From: Phytophthora sp. 'mugwort'
Lineage: Eukaryota; Oomycota; Peronosporomycetes; Peronosporales; Peronosporaceae
NCBI GenBank assembly: GCA_033558025.1
Contig: JAUCEF010000016.1
Coordinates: forward strand, 248,001-312,000
DNA length: 64,000 bases
Reading direction: 5' to 3'
Made by a program: the position numbers and the translations under genes. Each line of letters opens with the position of its first letter. Positions within the stretch are counted from its first letter, which is position 1. This document shows positions 31,436-44,236 of this stretch, piece after piece. Under the pieces are notes generated by a model. That model saw only the letters and a program-made list of their open reading frames with translations, did not search any database and was not told where the DNA came from.

Positions 31436-33965
31436 TCATAACGAAAGTCGATCCATGTCGCCTGAGACCCGCCACAGCTCGTCCAGCGTCTGGAAGCCAT
31501 CCATCTTGAGGTCCGATAACCGGCCAACATCACCTATCTCGTTGAGGAAAACATCCAGACTTCCGCGGCCTGCCAGATTCTCGCTGCTGCCAGAGGTGCG
31601 CAGCCGTCGAGCGGCCGACGCCCGAGCAGCGTCGATGCTGAGTCTCTGTTTGACTTTCTTCAGTGATGGCTCGTGTGTCTTGTCTCCTGAGCCGTTCTCG
31701 CCGTCGTCCTCCTCATCTGCAGTATCATCATTCGATTTGGTCGAGCCCGCGTTGCTGCTGGGTATTGGTGGTTTTTGACCTGCTTGGAACCGATGAGCGA
31801 AAGCTGCGGCTGGGTTGAAAGGCTTCTGTTGGCCAGCCTGAGCCATCTTGCTCGAGGCGCTAGGCTGTTCCTTACGCTTCTGCTGTTGCTGCATCTGCAG
31901 AAAGGCAGCGACAGGATTACTATTGGCCGCAGCAGGGGACGCCTTGGCTGCCTGGCTACGGGCAAACATTGCAGCCGGATTTGGCATAGACTGGGTTGAA
32001 GAAGTAGGCATTGGTCCTCGTCGTGGCTCCTCCTTTGGCTGTGGTCCACGCCGTTTCATGTGCTGTTCATATACTGGCGGCTCCTCCTCTGGATTTGGTT
32101 GGTCGAGCTCGTGCGCAGGAGCACGTAGCCGCATTGAAACGTGCCGCTGCTGTTGAGAAATGTGATGAGGAACAGGCGCCGGACGATCCACATACTGGTG
32201 TTGATGATCCTGCTGTCGGTGTGCAAAGGCTGAAGCGGGATTATTCATGGAACTGTTGCTTGGGTGCATCGGGTACCTTGATGAATCTCCTCCGTTCATA
32301 TTTTCAGTCGCATTCGGCGCTGGTGGCATGTCATAGTTGTATGACATCTGAGGGTGCGGCGAGTGTGACATTTGCTGAGGTTGGTGCGGTGAGCTCCCGT
32401 ACATCGCTCCTCCAGAACGGTAGTTGGTCATGTGCGGGGCGCTAACAAACATTGGTCCGTTGTTCATGCCTCCACTAGGCGTTGACGACCCCGCGGAGTA
32501 CATGCTTCCGTTCATATTGGGAGGATACCCTGAAGACGGACCTTGGTACCCTTGTCGATATCCGTCCTGGGATTGTGAAGGTGCTGGCATACCATTCGAT
32601 GGCATGTTCACCATGTTAGACCGGCGGTCGACAGGGTAATCCTGAGAGTTGTTGCCTGCCATCGATCTTGAAGGCGGCAACGAGTGACCGTAGCCATTGT
32701 TTACAATGTGCTGCTGCATCGGAGGTTTCCGGTAGTGCGCCATGGTTGGATCATATCCGCCGTCGCTCATGTCGCTATGATACATCATTCCGTTTCCGCC
32801 CATACCTCCCACCATCACTGGGTGGTGTTGCTCTGCAGAATGCATATTAGTTGCAGGCACGACTTGGCCGTTCGGAAGTCGCACCATTTGTGCGCCTTGG
32901 TGCTGCGGGTGCATTGAGAATGCAGCAACTTCTTCACTCTTAACCATCCCACCGTCAAAGCCCGGGCCTTGCTGCATCATCTGTCCAGGCATGCCCATCA
33001 CGCCCTTAGGAGTCATCTTGCCCTTATCGACCTGTCCGCGACGGCCTTGCCTGCAACCGCAAATACGTCAGCATATGCGTTAACATGATATCGACACAGC
33101 ATTTGCAGTCAACGGAACGTTACGCACCCTTTGCGCACGCGACAGAGCGACTTCCACCGAATCTTGACGGCATCCTCTGTGCGTCCGGGCAGCATCGCGG
33201 CGATGGCCGACCAGCGGTTGCCCAGTCTGGACTGCGCTTCCAGGATCATGCGGTCCTCCTCAGGCGTGTATTCGCCACGAATAATGCTCGGGTCCAGGTG
33301 GTTGTACCAGCGTTCGCGACATTGTTTGGACGTGCGGCCAGGGATACGCGTGGCCACTTGGCCCCAGTTCTTTCGGCCCTCGGCGACGAGCTCCTTCAGC
33401 AGGTCGTCCTCTTCCGGCCGCCAATGGCCCTTTACTAGGCCAGGCGCCAGCACTTTTGTCCATCGCTGAAGACATTGGGTGTGGTTGCGACCGGGCACCT
33501 CCTCGGCGATCGACTTCCAGTTGCGCTCGCCGTGACGGCCCACGGCCTCGCGCAGCTTGTCGTCCTCGTCTTGTGTCCAGCGTTTGGGCACGGCCTTGTC
33601 CTTGGTCTTCATAATCTGCGACAACGAAAGAGAAATACCCAATGCTCAGGCCCCCCACACACATAACGAACAACGAATCAAATGTGACGCACATCGTGCT
33701 GCTTCTGGCGGGGCACGCCCTTGATCTCGGTGAACACGCGCTTGCTTCCAGTCTGAGGCGCAGTTGGTGTCACAACGGCCTTGCCGTTGGCCAGGCTCGC
33801 TTCGGGCTCGTCAGACTTGGCTGCGCTGCCGGAGGTCTGGCCCTCGGTGAAAAGCAGCTTGCCGAAGTCGGAGATGGACGCGCGACCGTCGCCCTCCATG
33901 GGGAAACCCTCCACGAGCTCGCCCATGAGCTTGGAGATGGACTCGCGACTGACGCTCATGCTCAT
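31436..33965 (-). CDS. R1R2R3-type MYB DNA-binding protein, three exons
   Basis: Exons on the minus strand: 33965-33693, 33615-33128 and 33050-31436, with two 77-nt GT-AG introns (GTGCGT...CGCAG; GTGCGT...TGCAG). Joined, they give 791 residues in one frame. Residues ~104-252 hold three MYB repeats with regularly spaced tryptophans: RWTQDEDDKLREAVGRHG, HWRPEEDDLLKELV and EYTPEEDRMILEAQ (first aromatic Tyr in the third). The recognition helices end NHTQCLQRW, TSKQCRERW and TEDAVKIRW. The C-terminal ~530 residues are Met/Gln/Pro/Asn-rich and likely disordered, with repeated NPAxxFAxR-type motifs. R1R2R3-MYBs in other eukaryotes regulate cell-cycle or developmental genes; the target here is unknown. 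It is nuclear by inference. Confidence 0.9.
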
Positions 33966-35823
<1,858 letters not shown>

Positions 35824-35998
35824 AGGGTGTGGGTCATAAAAAACCACTTGCCAAGCTGTAGACAAGACGTGACTCAATGCTCCACCACACTGCAACAATA
35901 CACAATCATCTTTATATGCAAAACAAACAAAAAAACGCAGAAAAGTGCCTAACTGCTCAATGTATCTATTCATGCGTCTGTAATCAGCTCTTCTTCAC

Positions 35999-38281
35999 TT
36001 ACTCCTCGTCCGACGAGAAGTTAAAGTCGCCCACCTCATCGGCAGCATCCACATCTGCCACAGATTTCTTGAACTCCTTGAGCGACATCTGCTTCACCTT
36101 GGCCACAGTCTCCTCATCCACGGGTGTGCCGTTCTTCTTGGCGCGCTGTTTCTTGTTCTTCTTTTTGTTCTTCTTCTTCTTACCATCCTCAGTCTGCTCA
36201 TCTTCATTCTTGTCCTTGGAGGCCACAGCCGAAGCGTCCAGCTTCTCCTGCAGTTCCGACGCGTCCTTCTCGAAGATCTTCTTCACGGCAGCCTCACGCT
36301 CCACACGCAGGAAGTTGTCCAGCTGAGCCGTGTCCTTCGGGCACAGGTCCAGACCGGTGCGCTTCGATCGGATCCAATCGGCACGCTTCTTAATGCTGTC
36401 GCTAAGTCCACGCGCCTGCGCCTTCCATTTGGGAACGGCACATGCGTGCATGAACTTGTTGAGGGTGAGCTGCAACGGGACCGCGAACTCCGGGAAGGCC
36501 ACGTTAAATTTGTACACATCGCACTCGCGCTGCAGCAATTCAAAGAGCTTCACAATGATCTGGTCATGCACACGCTTCGCGTCCAGAGCCGTCTTCGACA
36601 GCTTCACGGAAAGCTCCAGGTCCACCTCGGTGGTGGGGTTGCTGCCCTTAGGACCCTTGCTTCCCTTCTTGCCACCGTTAGACTTGTACGATGAGCGGAA
36701 TGGCTCAAGCTGCAGCACCTCAAGCAGGGCAGGGCTCGTGGGGATGAAAGAGTTGGTGGCAAGAGCGAGTTGCTGCAGCAGCTTCACGCAATGGAAGCGA
36801 AGCGGTGTAAAACGCAACGTGCTCGAGAGCCGCACAACGGCAAGCAGAAGCTGGCTCAACGGGTACACGAGCGCACGGAGCTGGTTTTCCCCCGGGTACG
36901 CACACACCACGGCAGTCCATACACGCAGTTGGTTGAAGAACTGCCAGTTGAGCACAGCCTTAAACGAGTCGGGGCCCGGAGATGTGATAGTCTTACGCAC
37001 AACAATAGCCAGCTCGCGAATGTACACGAAAGCGTGCTGGTATGAGCTGCTAAGGTCCACGCCGAAGAGTTCGACCACACAGTTACCCATGAGAATGTGG
37101 TGCGGCAGCGTCACCTCATTCGTGAACTTGGTGTTGCGCATGTACGTCACGTAGATCCCCTTCAGGCAGAGCTCCAGGAACGGGAAAGGCACAGCCAAAG
37201 CCATCTCGCGGATACGAACAAAAGCCAGCATGCACACGTTAGCGTTCAGCGATTTCGCCCACAGCTTGAGTAGGGCCTTTAGCATACGACGCGAGGTCTT
37301 GGGGCATGGCACAAGGAATTGAATGTAATGCACCAGCTCACGCAGAACGAAGGTGTGGATGTCCTGGCCAGTGGTCTGCTCGAGCAGATAGCAAGAGCAG
37401 CTGAAGAAACGACGGATAACCAGCGAGTATTTCTTCCACTTCTTGTCGTCGATCTTGAACTTGGTGTCCTCTTCGGACGAGGACTCTAGCGCCACCAAAG
37501 CGGCCAGCGTTTCGTGCGTCTTGCGGAACACATTTACCATCAGACGATTGTACACAGCGCTGCTCTGCACGTCAAAGGTTATTCCATCCTCCTTGCTGGA
37601 GTCCGCAGCGTCGCTTGAGCGGCAGGCGTCGCTGAAAATCTTCATCAAGCGACGCAGACCAGCGACCGACTTGGTCTCGAAGCATTCCTTCTCGGCCTTC
37701 TGCAGGATGGCAATGGTCACAACTGTGCGACCACCTTGCTCCTCTTCCTCCTCCTGTTCAGCATTCTCCTTCTCGTCGCCCTCAGCCTCCTCCTCATCGT
37801 TCTCATCGTCCTCGTCGTTGTCGACTCCAACGGGAGCGCCGGTCATGTAGCGGGGATCAAGAGCACTCTCGTCCTCCTCTTCACTGCTACTGCCGTCATC
37901 CACGTCGTCGTCGTCCTTCTCCTGGGTGGATTTGGCTTTGGCCTTGCTCTTGATGGCCATGGTCTCGTCCTCGTCATCGCTGGCGTCGTTAGCCTCCTCC
38001 TCGTCGTCGATCTCCTCATTGTCCGAGTCCAGGAAATCTGCGTTCAGGAAGTCGTCCACGTCCATCTCATCTAGCATGTCAGGCTCATCCTTCTTGGTGG
38101 CACCGTCCTCAGCCGCAGCGTTGTGCGGCTTCTTCTTGGTGGGCGCGTCGCTGTTGCGCTCGAAGCGGTTGCGCTTCTTGTCCTTCATGGACTGGAATTT
38201 CTTCTTTACATTGCGCTGCTTGATCTTTTGCTGCAGCAGCCCCTTAGCTACGAACTTGGCCTTCTTCTTCTGCGCGCCCAT
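35999..38281 (-). CDS. NOC2: Nucleolar complex protein 2 homologue (ribosome biogenesis)
   Basis: Intact 760-residue ORF. The basic N-terminus (KKKAKFVAKGLLQQKIKQRN) and a long acidic Asp/Glu tract (~residues 65-190) precede the helical NOC2 core: RELVHYIQFLVPCPKTSRRM, ALLKLWAKS, LCLKGIYVTYMRNTKF, WQFFNQLRVWTAVV and SSTLRFTPLRFHCVKLLQ. A Lys-rich tract near the C-terminus (KKKKNKKKNKKQRAKKNG) is a likely nucleolar signal. NOC2 pairs with NOC1 in the nucleolus and NOC3 in the nucleoplasm to mature and export 60S pre-ribosomes. Length matches the family. The ATG at 38281 is the first in frame. Confidence 0.93.
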   Translation of the reverse strand: MGAQKKKAKFVAKGLLQQKIKQRNVKKKFQSMKDKKRNRFERNSDAPTKKKPHNAAAEDGATKKDEPDMLDEMDVDDFLNADFLDSDNEEIDDEEEANDASDDEDETMAIKSKAKAKSTQEKDDDDVDDGSSSEEEDESALDPRYMTGAPVGVDNDEDDENDEEEAEGDEKENAEQEEEEEQGGRTVVTIAILQKAEKECFETKSVAGLRRLMKIFSDACRSSDAADSSKEDGITFDVQSSAVYNRLMVNVFRKTHETLAALVALESSSEEDTKFKIDDKKWKKYSLVIRRFFSCSCYLLEQTTGQDIHTFVLRELVHYIQFLVPCPKTSRRMLKALLKLWAKSLNANVCMLAFVRIREMALAVPFPFLELCLKGIYVTYMRNTKFTNEVTLPHHILMGNCVVELFGVDLSSSYQHAFVYIRELAIVVRKTITSPGPDSFKAVLNWQFFNQLRVWTAVVCAYPGENQLRALVYPLSQLLLAVVRLSSTLRFTPLRFHCVKLLQQLALATNSFIPTSPALLEVLQLEPFRSSYKSNGGKKGSKGPKGSNPTTEVDLELSVKLSKTALDAKRVHDQIIVKLFELLQRECDVYKFNVAFPEFAVPLQLTLNKFMHACAVPKWKAQARGLSDSIKKRADWIRSKRTGLDLCPKDTAQLDNFLRVEREAAVKKIFEKDASELQEKLDASAVASKDKNEDEQTEDGKKKKNKKKNKKQRAKKNGTPVDEETVAKVKQMSLKEFKKSVADVDAADEVGDFNFSSDEE

Positions 38282-38797
38282 TACTGCTGATACTGTCGAC
38301 GAGGTGCTGGTCCGAGCGCTGCGGTAGTAGCAAATGCGACGACGGTTGATGGTTGGCGCTGGGATTGGCTGGCTGCGCGATGGCGCTCGGACTGGTACAC
38401 CAACTGGTACAGTTATCTGGTGACATTAAAATACTTTTTGCACTTTAGTGACTACTGAAGATGTAGCAGGCCCTCGCAAATTGTAATGGACTATGGGCCA
38501 AAATTCCATTAGGGCGTGGTCCAACTACCAGAAGTTCTGGCAGAACGAGTCCGAGCAGATCTCATTCATCAGTTTAATTGGCTGCCGATCGTTGGCACAC
38601 TGTACCATTTTCGATGGACCGCCGTCTCAGAACAGCGGTTCCAGAACGCCGGCTCGATGTGTTCCGAGTTCTAGAACGTGTTTCGCCTTCGATGGACGCA
38701 AAGACAGCCGCCGTCCTAGCAGTTGTTGACGCCAGCGCTGCTGTAGCTATAGCAGCTGCTGCAGACGGACGATCCCTAGGCAGCGAGAGGGGGGAAC
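38282..38797. other. NOC2 promoter region and left flank of Harbinger relic 1
   Basis: The first ~130 bases upstream of 38281 should hold the NOC2 promoter. From ~38460 the sequence shifts in character toward the Harbinger element; exact element ends could not be found by eye. Confidence 0.35.
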
Positions 38798-39871
38798 GTG
38801 TTGACCTTCCCGACTGAGACGTTGGCGAGGGCTCTGGAGGCGGTACACACAAGATGGTTCAATAAGATGCTACGCTGCGATCGCTCTTCCTTTCTTGCCA
38901 TCACCCGGGCCATCACCGCTGCGTGGCCGGTCAAGCCCCACCACAACGCTAAGTTCGATATTTATGCATCGTTTAGCTTTGACTATGCTGTACCTGGCAC
39001 AAGGGGGGACGATGGAGGAGGCAGGACAAGTGCTTGGCATCTCGCACACCCGTGCTGCCAACTACATCAATGAAACCACTGGAAGTTTTTGAGGTCCACG
39101 CAAAATCATCAATTTTCATGCCGAGTTCGAGTGAAACTGCTTTAGTGGAGAAGTTTTTTTTCTCGATATTGCTGGCTTTCCTAGTGTGGTCGGGGCTGTT
39201 GATAGTACTTTGGTGTGCATCGCCCGTCCTGGCGACTTTGAGGGATGGTACTGTAGGAAGGGCTACGCAACTGTTAACGTTCAGGCGGTGGTGGACTATC
39301 GCGGGGCCTTCGTTCGTTGTCAATTCGCGCGGGTTCTCAATACGATCAGTCTCTATGGAATGGATCAGGTGTCAAGAAACGGTAAAGAAGATTGCCGTTT
39401 AGTTTGAGTCAATGTGCTCGAATTGACTTCTGTTATGCAAGATTATCTTTGTACGTGCCTCTACCTATGCACTTGCTTGGTGACGCAGGATACAAGGTGT
39501 GGACGCATTTACTTGTGCCATATCCTGAGGCTGCTGCCGCGTCAAGCTCCATTAAACGTCGGTGCAATTACAGACACTCGCGCACCCGTATTGCTGTTGA
39601 GTGTGCGTTTGGCCGTTGGAAGAATCGGTTTCGTATACTTCTAGCTAAACTTGAGCAGAAAACAAGAGATCATGTGGTGAGTGTTATCGTGCGTGCTGCA
39701 TAACATTTTGACTGACCTGAACGATAGCGAGGTAGTGACAGGAGATGGCCCGCTACTACCGGACGCCCCACCCGCAATTGCCGAAGACGATCATGATATC
39801 GAAACGCCAATCTGCCATTCGCAGGGAGTAGCTAAGCGAGACGATCTAGCAAATATTTTTCAGAAGTATTG
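38798..39871 (+). pseudogene. PIF/Harbinger (HARBI1-like) transposase relic 1
   Basis: Reading across frames gives a full-length DDE transposase. The N-terminal part has LTFPTETLARALEAVHTRWF and a helix-turn-helix-like segment (MEEAGQVLGISHTRAANYI). The first catalytic Asp is in GAVDSTLVCIARP followed by EGWYCRKGY, the second in LLGDAGYKVW, and the Glu in VECAFGRWKNRF. The tail is LSCVLHNILTDLND, ending at a TGA at 39869-39871. At least three frameshifts separate the pieces. The fold and motif order are those of Harbinger DDE transposases. It is convergent with the accessory ORF at 39900-40543, the two-gene layout of this superfamily. Confidence 0.75.
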
Positions 39872-39899
39872 AAAATTGAACTGCTAATATAGAGCTTTG

Positions 39900-40543
39900 T
39901 TAGTCCTGTTGAACTTTCCCGCTATGAGCTCTAGAAGCTCTACTTGACGTTGTTGCATGTGCATACTCTTGATGTTGCTCTACGAACATGCTCTCAAGCA
40001 TGTCAAAATATTTTGGGGTCTCCTCGTGATTCTTCATTGCACTTGCGACCGCCTCCATGCCAGTTTGCATTGCAGCAGCCAGCTGCACAAGTGGCGGCTT
40101 CTTGTCGAGCTTTGATGCTGCGGAGCGCTGGTCACTAGCATCTTCACCACTTTCTTCTAAATTTGTATCAAACATTAAATCACCACTAATCCCCAGCACA
40201 TCGGCACATACATCATTCAGAATGCTCCAGTAAGTCTCATCGTTGGTAGGTAGAGGGTTGTTCCCCGTGGCGCTCACTCACGCTTGCGCTTCCTATACTC
40301 AAACTTCATTTTCTTGTACTCGGTAGACACCTAAAACAAAATAATGATGAGAGAGAATAGCATCAAGTAGTCAATCCAATGTACACTTACTTGGTCAGCT
40401 CGAATAACTCGGTGGAGGCGCTGGGAGAGCGTGCTCGCGAAGAGCTGCCAGGACAAAGCCCTCTTCATATTGATGTCAGCAGTATCTAGCTTCCTGCGCA
40501 CTTCGCCACTTTCAAAACGCAGTTTGGGTAACGCTCTTGCCAT
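39900..40543 (-). pseudogene. Harbinger accessory (MYB/SANT-like) ORF relic, element 1
   Basis: From 40543 the reading MARALPKLRFESGEVRRKLD and ALSWQLFASTLSQRLHRVIRAD leads into a possible GTAAGT intron (40332-40389 region) and then STEYKKMKFEYRKRKRE. After a 1-nt slip, TGNNPLPTNDETYWSILNDV and a C-terminal helical stretch follow. This order (basic helices, a Trp-containing block, an oligomerising tail) is what the MYB-like partner of Harbinger transposases looks like. The tail-to-tail position next to the transposase supports the assignment; the MYB repeat itself is weak. Confidence 0.5.
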
Positions 40544-41120
40544 GTCGTTTGTCCACTTGATGCGTGGAACTGCCCTCCCTGCTGGCGTCGCCTTTGGGTT
40601 GGTGGTGCTCTTGTTGTTGGTGTTCTACTTTGCCTTCTTGTTCTTGCTGCGACCTTCGGTCAGTGTCTCTAAAGACTGGTCCCCGGATAGAATGACAGCA
40701 CTAGATCGCTTGGTAGCAGGAGCGGGAGCATCGGCTGGCGAGCCCGTCTCTCGTGTCGGTTGTGACAGGACTTCGGCTCCAGCTTGGCGGGCAGCTACAC
40801 GCTGTGGGCTCGCGTTCGGCCTCAGGGGCCTCATCGCGCTTCGTGCTTCAGAGAAAAATTGACTATGAGTTCTTTGTCACGTGGCACATGTGTAGGTTCT
40901 AGAATATACTTGGACCTGCTCGAGAACTAAGGGCTTACCTTCTCGGGAATGCACTGGTCAGCTCGGAACAGCTCTAACTGCTAAATCAATTTTGATCCGT
41001 TCCCGTACTTAAACCAGGGCCTTAGGGCCAGGTTTATCCGTCGGTGTCTGGGTCTGCGAATATCGGAAAACGTTTTGATTGGACAACACATTTATTCCTT
41101 GACGATCCATTTATTCCCAG
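40544..41120. other. Spacer between the two Harbinger relics
   Basis: An open frame runs through 40431-40862, including a hydrophobic stretch (LLLLVFYFAFLFLLRPS). It is antisense to and partly overlaps the accessory ORF and has no recognisable content, so I do not call it a gene. No terminal repeats could be fixed. Confidence 0.3.
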
Positions 41121-42223
41121 ATGGGCAGACGCAAACCACCGCAATGGCACAATCAGACGAAGCTGACGCTGTTGCCCTCATACCTTTGGTGGTCGGTCGT
41201 TTGCGCGGCTGCAACTGCAGTTTCCACGGCGCGACTAAGAGCGGAGAATGAAATGCAGCTGACTGTGACCAACCTTCACTTCGACTCCCTATTGGCATCT
41301 CCTCGTTTTGATGGATGGTTTCGCGACAATCTGCGCTGTTCGCAGAAAATTTCGCGCGCATCTGTGCGTTGTTCCGACCCCATGTGCCACCTAGTCTCCT
41401 TCAAGGCCGTGACCACTCATTTGAGAAGAAGATGGGCTTACTGCTGCTATACGTAGCGTCGTCTGGTAGCATGAAAGATGCTGGGCTTGTGCTTGGCATA
41501 TCAAAGCCCCATGTAGTTAGAAAAATTAATGAAATTATGAAAATTGTTTGTGAACAAGCTGATCTCTACATCCGAATGCCATCAAGTGACGCAGAGTGGA
41601 GGCACATTATGGATGGTTTTGCTGCAGTTCGTGGTTTCCCGTATGTGTGTGTGGAGCGGTAGACGGCTCTCTCTTCGAGACAGCACGTCCAGCCGAATAT
41701 GAAGGGTGGTATTGCAAAAGTTTACTATCCCGCGATTAATATGCAAATTGTGTGCGACTCTCGGCGTCTATTCATGCACTATGATATGCGCCCGGGGTCT
41801 CACAGTGACAAGAAACCCTGGAACGCGTCCAAACTTGGAGTCTCTGTACAACAAATACTCCCTCGTGGATGTCATTTTATTGCTGACGCTGGATACACAC
41901 TCAGCTGCGAGCTTCTCACGCCTTATATTCACCCTGCGGAAGGAGCGAGCTCTCACGTATTCAAGAATACTGTGATTACATCCACAGTGCTTCTCGGATG
42001 GCTGTCGAGTGTGCTTTTGGAATGCTGAAGCAGAGGTTTCGTCTTATTTAGACACCAACTAGAGCAAAAGTCCAGCACTAACTGCACTAGATGCATTCTA
42101 GCGTCTATGGTGTTGCACAACATTCTTATTGATCTTGAAGGTGATACCGTTAATCGCAACGAGCGAGATGACCACGAAGTTATGTTGGAAATTGAGCCGG
42201 ATGCCGACAGTCGTGATGTTTGA
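41121..42223 (+). pseudogene. PIF/Harbinger transposase relic 2
   Basis: The helix-turn-helix-like part MKDAGLVLGISKPHVVRKIN is followed by WRHIMDGFAAVRGFPYV. Then, after a 1-nt slip, comes CGAVDGSLFETARPAEYEGW (first catalytic Asp) with WYC; FIADAGYTLSCELLTPY (second Asp); RMAVECAFGMLKQRFRLI (Glu); and an acidic tail ending at 42223. Several frameshifts and stops make it dead. It differs clearly from relic 1 in sequence, so the two are separate families rather than a tandem copy. Confidence 0.7.
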
Positions 42224-42269
42224 AACGTGACGAACTCGCTAGGCTATTCTATCCTAAGTCAAATAGACG

Positions 42270-42780
42270 CTAGCGATCACCTTTAAGTGTCATGATGAGC
42301 TCTTCGATAGCTGCAGTCTGCTGCTTCAATGCGTCTTCTTGGCGCACAAGTGACGCGACCACATCGTGAGAAAGGGTGGAATCGGTAGACGCAGAAATTT
42401 TTCCTTTCATAGCTTCTCCAACAACCTTGATGCCATCGGCTAGTACACGCAGTCCTAGTACGTAACGATATATGTTTAGTTAGCTTTCTGCTTCAACACA
42501 AGCAAAAAAAATATTTTTTAACAAACTAGCATACCTTCCTCGACACACTCTTCGTTCGTCTTTTTCGCTTGTTGCGATTCGTCACAGGCAATTCTTCATC
42601 GAGCGACGCATTGCTATCATTCTCTACATCAGCTCCGTGATAAAGGTTGCCTTCAAATAGTGACGTGTTCTGCATGCCTGGGTTTGGGGCCCAGTGCTCA
42701 ACATCAGATCTAGACACGGCGGAGGCGCCGCCTTCGGCGCGTTGCCAGTAGAATTCCGATCGGCACGGTAGAGTGACCAT
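42270..42780 (-). pseudogene. Harbinger accessory ORF relic, element 2
   Basis: Starts at 42780 inside the palindrome arm. It carries a basic cluster (RNKRKRRTKSVSRK), then a GTATGC...CTAG stretch that looks like an intron but is out of phase, then a helical tail (LRVLADGIKVVGEAMKGKIS, LKQQTAAIEELIMTLKGDR) to a stop at 42270. Convergent with transposase relic 2 at 47 bp. The tail resembles the oligomerising end of Harbinger MYB-like proteins. Confidence 0.45.
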
Positions 42781-42999
42781 TTCTCCTTAGGCCATTTGAT
42801 CGTTAAGCATACACTATTAATATATATAGGCCATTTGATCGTTAAGCATATACTATTAATATTATATATTAGTATTATATATTAGTTTTATATATTAATA
42901 TTATATAAATTAATATATATCTTAGGCATATATATTAATAGTGTATGCTGAACGATCAAATGGCCTAAGGAGAAATGGTCACTCTATATGCCGATCGGA
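42756..42999. repeat. 244-bp palindrome with AT-rich core
   Basis: CCGATCGGCA...TAGAGTGACCATTTC and CTCCTTAGGCCATTTGATCG on the left are mirrored by CGATCAAATGGCCTAAGGAG and GAAATGGTCACTCTA...GCCGATCGG on the right. Arms of roughly 65-70 bp differ by a 1-nt indel. The GGCCATTTGATCGTTAAGCAT block also appears a second time just inside the left arm (~42827). The core is TATTA/TAATAT-rich. It looks like a miniature fold-back element or overlapping terminal repeats. Confidence 0.7.
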
Positions 43000-43002
43000 C
43001 AG

Positions 43003-43942
43003 TGTTAACTGTCACCCTCCCAAATCACCTAATTAATGGAAGTCATTTCACCAGCTGGGAAAGCTGTGTTAATTGTCACCGCATCAAAACCTCAGCCATC
43101 CAGCCAGTTCAGAAATCGCAACCGACCGCCATTCTCCACTGCAACAGCACCGTGAGAGCCTCTGTGAAAAGCAAGGGCAGAAAGCCAAGCAAGTACAATG
43201 ACACTGCTGAGACTTTCGAGTTGAAAGCCGCCGCCCTAGCTTCCTACGACACGCAATCCATACCCGCAGTTGTAGCGGCGTTTTGGCCGGTGCTATGCCC
43301 ATCTACACGAACGCAAAAGGCTGGTGGAATCAGATCTATCCCTACAGTTTAAGCATCACTTTGGTGGGCGAGACGAGCATGATGCGTCAGTCATGCTCAT
43401 ATGGGATGGCTTCAGCGCGCATTGGACGGCTGACGTCGTCCAATATGCAGCGAAACAGAACGTGATTCTGCAGCGCGTACCGCCGGGGTACACACACTGC
43501 TGCCAGCCCGCGGACATCTCGTAGAACAAACCATTGAAAGACCACTTGCACGCGAACTGGTTGCAGCACTTGAAATTAGAGAGCAAGAGGCTGCTGACAA
43601 GCAAGAAGGGCAAGATGCGAGCTCCAGATCGCGCGCAAGTGGTCAAGTGGCTGCGCGCCGCGTGGGATTTCTGAGCGCGACCACGATAAAGGGCGGTTAT
43701 AATAGAGTGAATCTGCTACTTGACGAGCGGACGGACGTGCATCCGGATGGTGAAGCGACAAGTGTCGACAACGAGCTGCGGAGATACTCGAGTCGTTTTC
43801 ATGCGTCGACTTACTGCTAGGCGAGGTTACCTGGAACGACGACTAGTAGGACGCTATCTTTAAATTTATGTGTTAGCACCGACCTTTGCATGTGAGATTT
43901 TTTATATAGGGGTAGGCTGCACACAGGGGGTGAAAGTTAACA
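43003..43942 (+). pseudogene. pogo/Tigger-type transposase relic, ~0.94 kb
   Basis: Pieces: a helix-turn-helix-like N-terminus (KGRKPSKYNDTAETFELKAA), then IWDGFSAHWTADVVQYAAKQ and LQRVPPGYTHCCQPADIS, the block with the second catalytic Asp and the Pro-rich landmark of pogo transposases. Next comes LKDHLHANWLQHLKLE-like text in another frame. The first catalytic region is deleted. Imperfect terminal repeats may be TGTTAACTGTCACCC at 43003 and its mirror near 43926-43942. A non-autonomous, internally deleted copy. Confidence 0.6.
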
Positions 43943-44002
43943 TCGAAAATCGATATTACGGTATGTAAAGTGACATAGAAAACTTACGCAATTTCTCTTA
44001 AC

Positions 44003-44236
44003 CTACAGAACATTCCCGCCCACGAGCAGTGTCTGCTGTCGTTTACGCTTTCTCCTTTGGTTCTTCGCCCATAATACACGTGCCACAGAGACTTTATCCC
44101 ATAAGGAGCGGTTGCAACGAAGAAACAACAACATCTCGAGGTTGGTTGGCAGCATCCCCTGCCGATGATCGCTGTATACCAGCCCAGCCAGCGAAAAAGG
44201 TCGCTCAACATCACCAGATGTTGGTGGTATCCACTA
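44003..44236 (-). pseudogene. hAT transposase C-terminal (dimerisation) domain relic
   Basis: Minus-strand reading from ~44236 gives IPPTSGDVERPFSLAGLVYS, then HRQGMLPTNLEMLLFLRCNR and SLWDKVSVARVLWAKNQRRK, ending at 44003. This is the conserved hAT C-terminal dimerisation block (ERxFSxAG, then R..L.P.N.E..LFL..N). Only the C-terminus is recognisable; the catalytic part may lie in the degraded sequence up to 44640. Confidence 0.75.
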
